Source of the DNA: Ptychodera flava
Lineage: Eukaryota; Hemichordata; Enteropneusta; Ptychoderidae
NCBI RefSeq assembly: GCF_041260155.1
Contig: NC_091941.1
Location: forward strand, 21,532,747-21,596,746
Direction: 5' to 3'
Length of the DNA stretch: 64,000 nt
The notes under the pieces were generated by a model, which did no database searches, was not told the origin of the DNA, and saw only the letters and a program-made list of their open reading frames with translations. The position numbers and the translations under genes are program-made. Of this stretch, positions 59,601 through 64,000 are shown one piece after another. Position 1 is the stretch's first letter. Each line of letters opens with the position of its first letter.

Positions 59601-62600
59601 ACCACATTTACCTGACATTCTTGTAATATCAATTTCCTTCAACATTTCATGTGTCACATTTTTTGTTGCCTCTTTTGGCAGAATCTGCCACCCTGCAGGC
59701 AAGGCAATTAAACTACAAATCACAAAAAATATCATTTTCTCCCCCTGCATTTCCCAAAAGTCATTTTTTTAACGGGTAACAGCATCGCTTCTCAAACAGG
59801 CTATGGCTCCTAAATTGCGAGTAAAGATTTCCATATAATTTATCATGAATATTTCATCTCCTCCATTCAGAGTTCTATTTCATTAGGTGAGAATTTGTTA
59901 ATTATTGAGCACAAACGGTTGCCAACAAAACTGAAAGTCTGAGAATGTGAAATAATTAGGACATCATGCTTATAATGACAGTCCACCTTGCTGAATCTTT
60001 TGCAAAAAAAAAATTATTTGGACACCGGTCCTTTCATCCAAATTTCTGAGGACTATAGTCACCTTTGGTGAGATTTCAATTCTAACAACACATTGATGAC
60101 AGGAAATATCTTTACTGACATAAAAGTACCGTGTCAAAATATCTAACACATGTATTTATATGCCATCATCAAAAAACCCAACCCTTTCCTCAAACCATCA
60201 CTCATTCCTCTGTGCTCACCGACAAAAAGGTTTACTTTTGCTTGAATTTCTGTCGTCATCTGGCTTTGCTTCTCCGGGATCGATTACAATCCTCATTGGG
60301 AAAAAAAAAAAAATCCACCCAACTGCATTTTTATTAATTGAATTTTTTTCCATCAGTTGGCCCGGCCCTTGCGTGGTATGATGGATCACTTTTTAAAGTC
60401 CGCTCTCAGTGTAAGAAGATACACCGGCCCTTGTGCGGCAGACAATAGCTTTATTGTGGACAGCATGCATGGCACATGTTAAAAGTCTCTACCTGAATGC
60501 AAATAGGAGACTCGGTTAAAAAGTCTGCGTGCAGTGCAGTCAAATCTGAAGCATTCTCCTATATACATTGATTTTGACATCTTTGATTATCATTCACTAA
60601 TCTATCTCCTGCGAATTCCGATTATTTCACCAAAAAAAAATAATTCTCAAAAAAACAAGGTGTCAGATAAATAAAACAAAACGGTGTCCACTCCTTAAAT
60701 GTGTGTTAGTTCCTATTCGTCTGATCTCTGTGATGTACAAATCTAGGATGCCACGTCACAGATGTTGCTATTTTTGTTAATAGCCAGCTTGAAGACCTCA
60801 AAGGACCTTACTAGAGCTGTGTTGAGGGCATTGTGGAATGTTTGGCTTAAGTACTTCCATCAAAGGTGATAAATTCCATTTCAAACACGTACATGGAGGT
60901 GTCAGACACTACATCACAAGGTGGAGCAGCGGAGTGTTTTGCATGCGTTGTTCTTCGGCATTTTCGTCCTTGTTCCTCGTTGTTAAATTTAGCACAATAC
61001 CCTTATCAAATTTACTTTGTAAATCCGAGATCTCAGCCAATTTTTTTTCAAGTTCACTTCTATATAACAGTACCTGTTGTAAACTTCACCATTCTCTACT
61101 AAAGGGTAAAGACTTTTTTTTTTTTCGTTTCTTGTTCAACTCCCAAAAGTGTGTTGAAAAAACCCACTACTTAGCTTGTCATGTCAACATTGTGTCTCTG
61201 TATGTAAAATGTACTGTTATTGTTGCATTCTGGTCTGGACCAGAGTTCACCGATGTCAATAACAACAATGCAGTTTGTACACCATACACTGAGGTTGCAT
61301 TGACAAGTTGAACTTTACTGTGTATATCTCAACATGCTTTGGGGAGTAAAACAAGACACGAAGGTTGATATTAAAAACAAAAATAGTGGGGGGAAAAAAT
61401 CTTACAAAAATACAGCTATTAATTGGCCCTTTAATAAATTTACTCTAGCAGTAAACAACAACAACTGTTCTCCGTGGAAAATTCAGATCCCTGTGTATTG
61501 AGGTGCAGGGGTTAATGGTCTCAGTGCATTTGATAACTTCCCTTGTCTTGCATTTCTTCTACTTCTCTCATACCATAGGGTACAAAGCCGCAGAAGATGG
61601 CCAGTATTTGTTTGTCTTGATACCATTGAGTTTTGCAAACTTTACTTCTTTGACAGTATTTCTTCAGATTTCGGCAGGAATCTTTGAATCGAGGGAATCA
61701 ACAGAAATGATCAAAAAATCACTGACATCTGATCATGTGATCATATCACGTTGCTTCTTCCCTTTTTTCTCCTCTGCTTGTTTACAAAAAAATTCCTTGG
61801 TCTTGAAAGAAAACAGGAAGTTGGACCAGTTGGCAAAGGTTGATACTGTCCCAATTTAATTGCATAATTTGACCCGCTTGTAAAGCGAGGTTAAGGTCTT
61901 GCTTAAAGGAATATTTCAAGATTTTGCGGCACCTTCCTGCTTCTAAAAATACTGATCTGCGTATGTGATTGCACCAACTCAGGCATGTCTACAAAGTGTT
62001 TGCTGGGTGTTCTTGCAGCGGGATCCTGCTAGACTTTGAGAGTTTGAACATCTAGCTGAGAGACTGAAATGAATTCTGAAAGTTTGCGAACTCCAGTTTC
62101 AGAAGAAGAAAAAAAAAATTACCCTTATTTTATTTACAGAGGGATGTGTACTCAAAGTAATTCTGAACTTCTTTCTGAAGGTTTCATAACACAATAAGCT
62201 GAAAGCCATGTACTTTTCCGGAATCATGTACTTTTCCGGAATCAGCTTGCGCGAATTCAGTCTCCTTTTTTCCTGGATTTTTGCCAGTGAAACAGCAACT
62301 TCGATGAAGCCCGTCGGGCATTACATCTAATTTGCATCAGGGTCGTATGTTTAAGAGCAGAATGTAGTGCACGCGATGGCTCATTAAAACTTCTGCAAGA
62401 CTCCCAGTGCCATCTGTGTGAACTGTAAAATACTCTAATCTGTAATAAACTCGTGGCATACCCGACCACACACCGGTAAACCGAACGTAAAAGTAATGTC
62501 ATTATCAGCCGTCCAATCCTAACAAACTCCATTGACGACAAGATTTTCATAAGTCCAATATGGAGTTTTAATCCCTTAGGAACAGAAAGGGTTGGGAATA

Positions 62601-62880
62601 AATACTAAGCGGCCAAATGTGATTAAAGAGGCCATGAATTGAAGTGAACTGTAATAATATCGCTGGAAATAATAATTCCATATTGTGGATTGGCCATTTA
62701 AAAAGTTGAATTTTGTTCAAACACATATGTTGTACTGTGATTTGAAATTAGAATAATGAAAAAACAACAAGGGAAGAATTACTGTTTCTGATAATGAGAC
62801 CTGATATGAAAACAACATTTATCATCAGAGTTTATAATTTCTATACAGAAATAAATGAGGGAAAGCTCACCTTGATGATA
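56678..62880. other. Gene-poor region
   Basis: No recognisable gene. It has a C homopolymer at about 59286-59300, a short TA/CA-rich stretch near 58193-58260 and an 18-bp direct duplication (catgtacttttccggaat) at 62207 and 62225. The longest ORFs (128 and 157 codons) lack domains. Confidence 0.5.
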
Positions 62881-62883
62881 AAA

Positions 62884-62973
62884 AAGTGTGTATGTGTGTG
62901 TGTGTATATCTATCTATCTATCTATCTATCTATACACACACACGTATATCAATATATGTGTGTGTGTATATAA

Positions 62974-63053
<80 letters not shown>
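62884..63053. repeat. Compound GT/TATC/CA/TA microsatellite
   Basis: Consecutive (GT)n, (TATC)n at about 62907-62932, (CA)n, (GT)n and long (TA)n at about 62977-63053. Confidence 0.95.
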
Positions 63054-63306
<253 letters not shown>

Positions 63307-64000
63307 CTTGGGCACAGAGAGTACGGTTACACGTTGTTGAGGGTTGAAAATATGCACTCACCAGAGTGCTCTAATGGCAACACGTACCATGAGCGAAGCA
63401 TAGTGCCAACAGTGATATAATCAAATCAAAATAATACAAGATGTCAATATTGACCTGAAAAACAGATGTGTGAAACAAAGACAGAATAGAAGAAGGAAGG
63501 AAAAAAAAAATTATGGCAAGTGATAATGACCTGACCAGACAGCTCTATAAACTTAAAATCAAACATCCTACACAAAGTAATAAAATAGTGAATATTATGA
63601 TATAAAGGATCTGTGACATTTATTGCAACATTATCAGATAATCTCTGAATTCAACAGAACAAACTATACACGAAATAACACCGATGGTGTCAGCTGTTAC
63701 ACTTGTTAAAGTTGCACTATGAAGTGTATATGTACACTTTCACCTAAAAGTCCTGGGTTATGCACGGCTGAAGGAAATCCAACGTTGTGTCCACATACTA
63801 CACAGACTATCTGTCAATGACGGTATTACACAGGGTAGTTATAAAAATGATCTCATAGTTATTCCTGAATGAGTTGATTGATTTCTGTGGTCAAAACTTT
63901 CAAAAATAAATTTATAGAGAAAGAAATAAGAAATTGAAAAAAAGCAAAATTTGGCTAAAATTGCAACTACACTACAGAGGTGGTATAGATTACACCTTGC
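63307..64000. other. No feature recognised
   Basis: AT-rich sequence with no recognisable exon or repeat to the window end. Confidence 0.4.

Noticed and set aside
60838..61311. 157-codon plus-strand ORF
   Set aside because: No domain, low-complexity Phe/Ser-rich stretches, AT-rich context without splice or start support.

Overview
This is eukaryotic, animal nuclear DNA: intron-rich genes, AT-rich introns, many dinucleotide microsatellites, foldback repeats and long gene-free stretches. Two genes are identified with confidence and a third by domain. The Prospero protein resembles vertebrate PROX1 along its whole length, not only in the homeo-Prospero domain. Together with the repeat style this suggests a marine invertebrate, plausibly a deuterostome (hemichordate, echinoderm or cephalochordate). 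The species cannot be fixed from the sequence alone.

Layout. 1.3-6.3 kb (minus): the 3' part of a gene for a two-domain Ly6/uPAR (three-finger) protein; five exons were found and the 5' end is unresolved. 8.33-8.58 kb (plus): an isolated sushi/CCP-like exon. 11.1-20.4 kb (minus): a nearly complete DLST gene (E2 of the 2-oxoglutarate dehydrogenase complex) in at least 13 exons, with one short N-terminal exon uncertain. 20.4-26.3 kb: the interval between the two start codons, holding the DLST promoter and any Prox 5' noncoding exons. 26.3-37.0 kb (plus): a complete Prospero/Prox homeobox coding region in three exons (736 aa). Its first coding intron is a 267-bp AT-AC intron with textbook U12 (minor spliceosome) signals; the second intron is 8.2 kb. 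37.0-64.0 kb: no gene recognised; probable Prox 3' UTR, then a gene-poor region with repeats and motif clusters that could be regulatory.

How the parts relate. DLST and Prox lie head to head. As I recall, human DLST and PROX2 are also adjacent and divergent on chromosome 14, so this looks like very old retained microsynteny, possibly kept by shared or interleaved regulatory DNA. DLST is a mitochondrial housekeeping enzyme and Prox a developmental transcription factor, so linkage rather than a shared pathway ties them together.

Repeats. The most structured is a ~2.5-kb composite element at 53.9-56.46 kb. It has ~125-bp imperfect terminal inverted repeats, a nested foldback and about eight copies of a ~150-bp tandem unit, most of which carry a 19-bp palindrome. 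Two other long foldbacks lie at 3.26-3.60 kb and 63.05-63.31 kb.

Intron-exon boundaries were read by eye from splice motifs, phase and protein similarity. No alignment or transcript was available.
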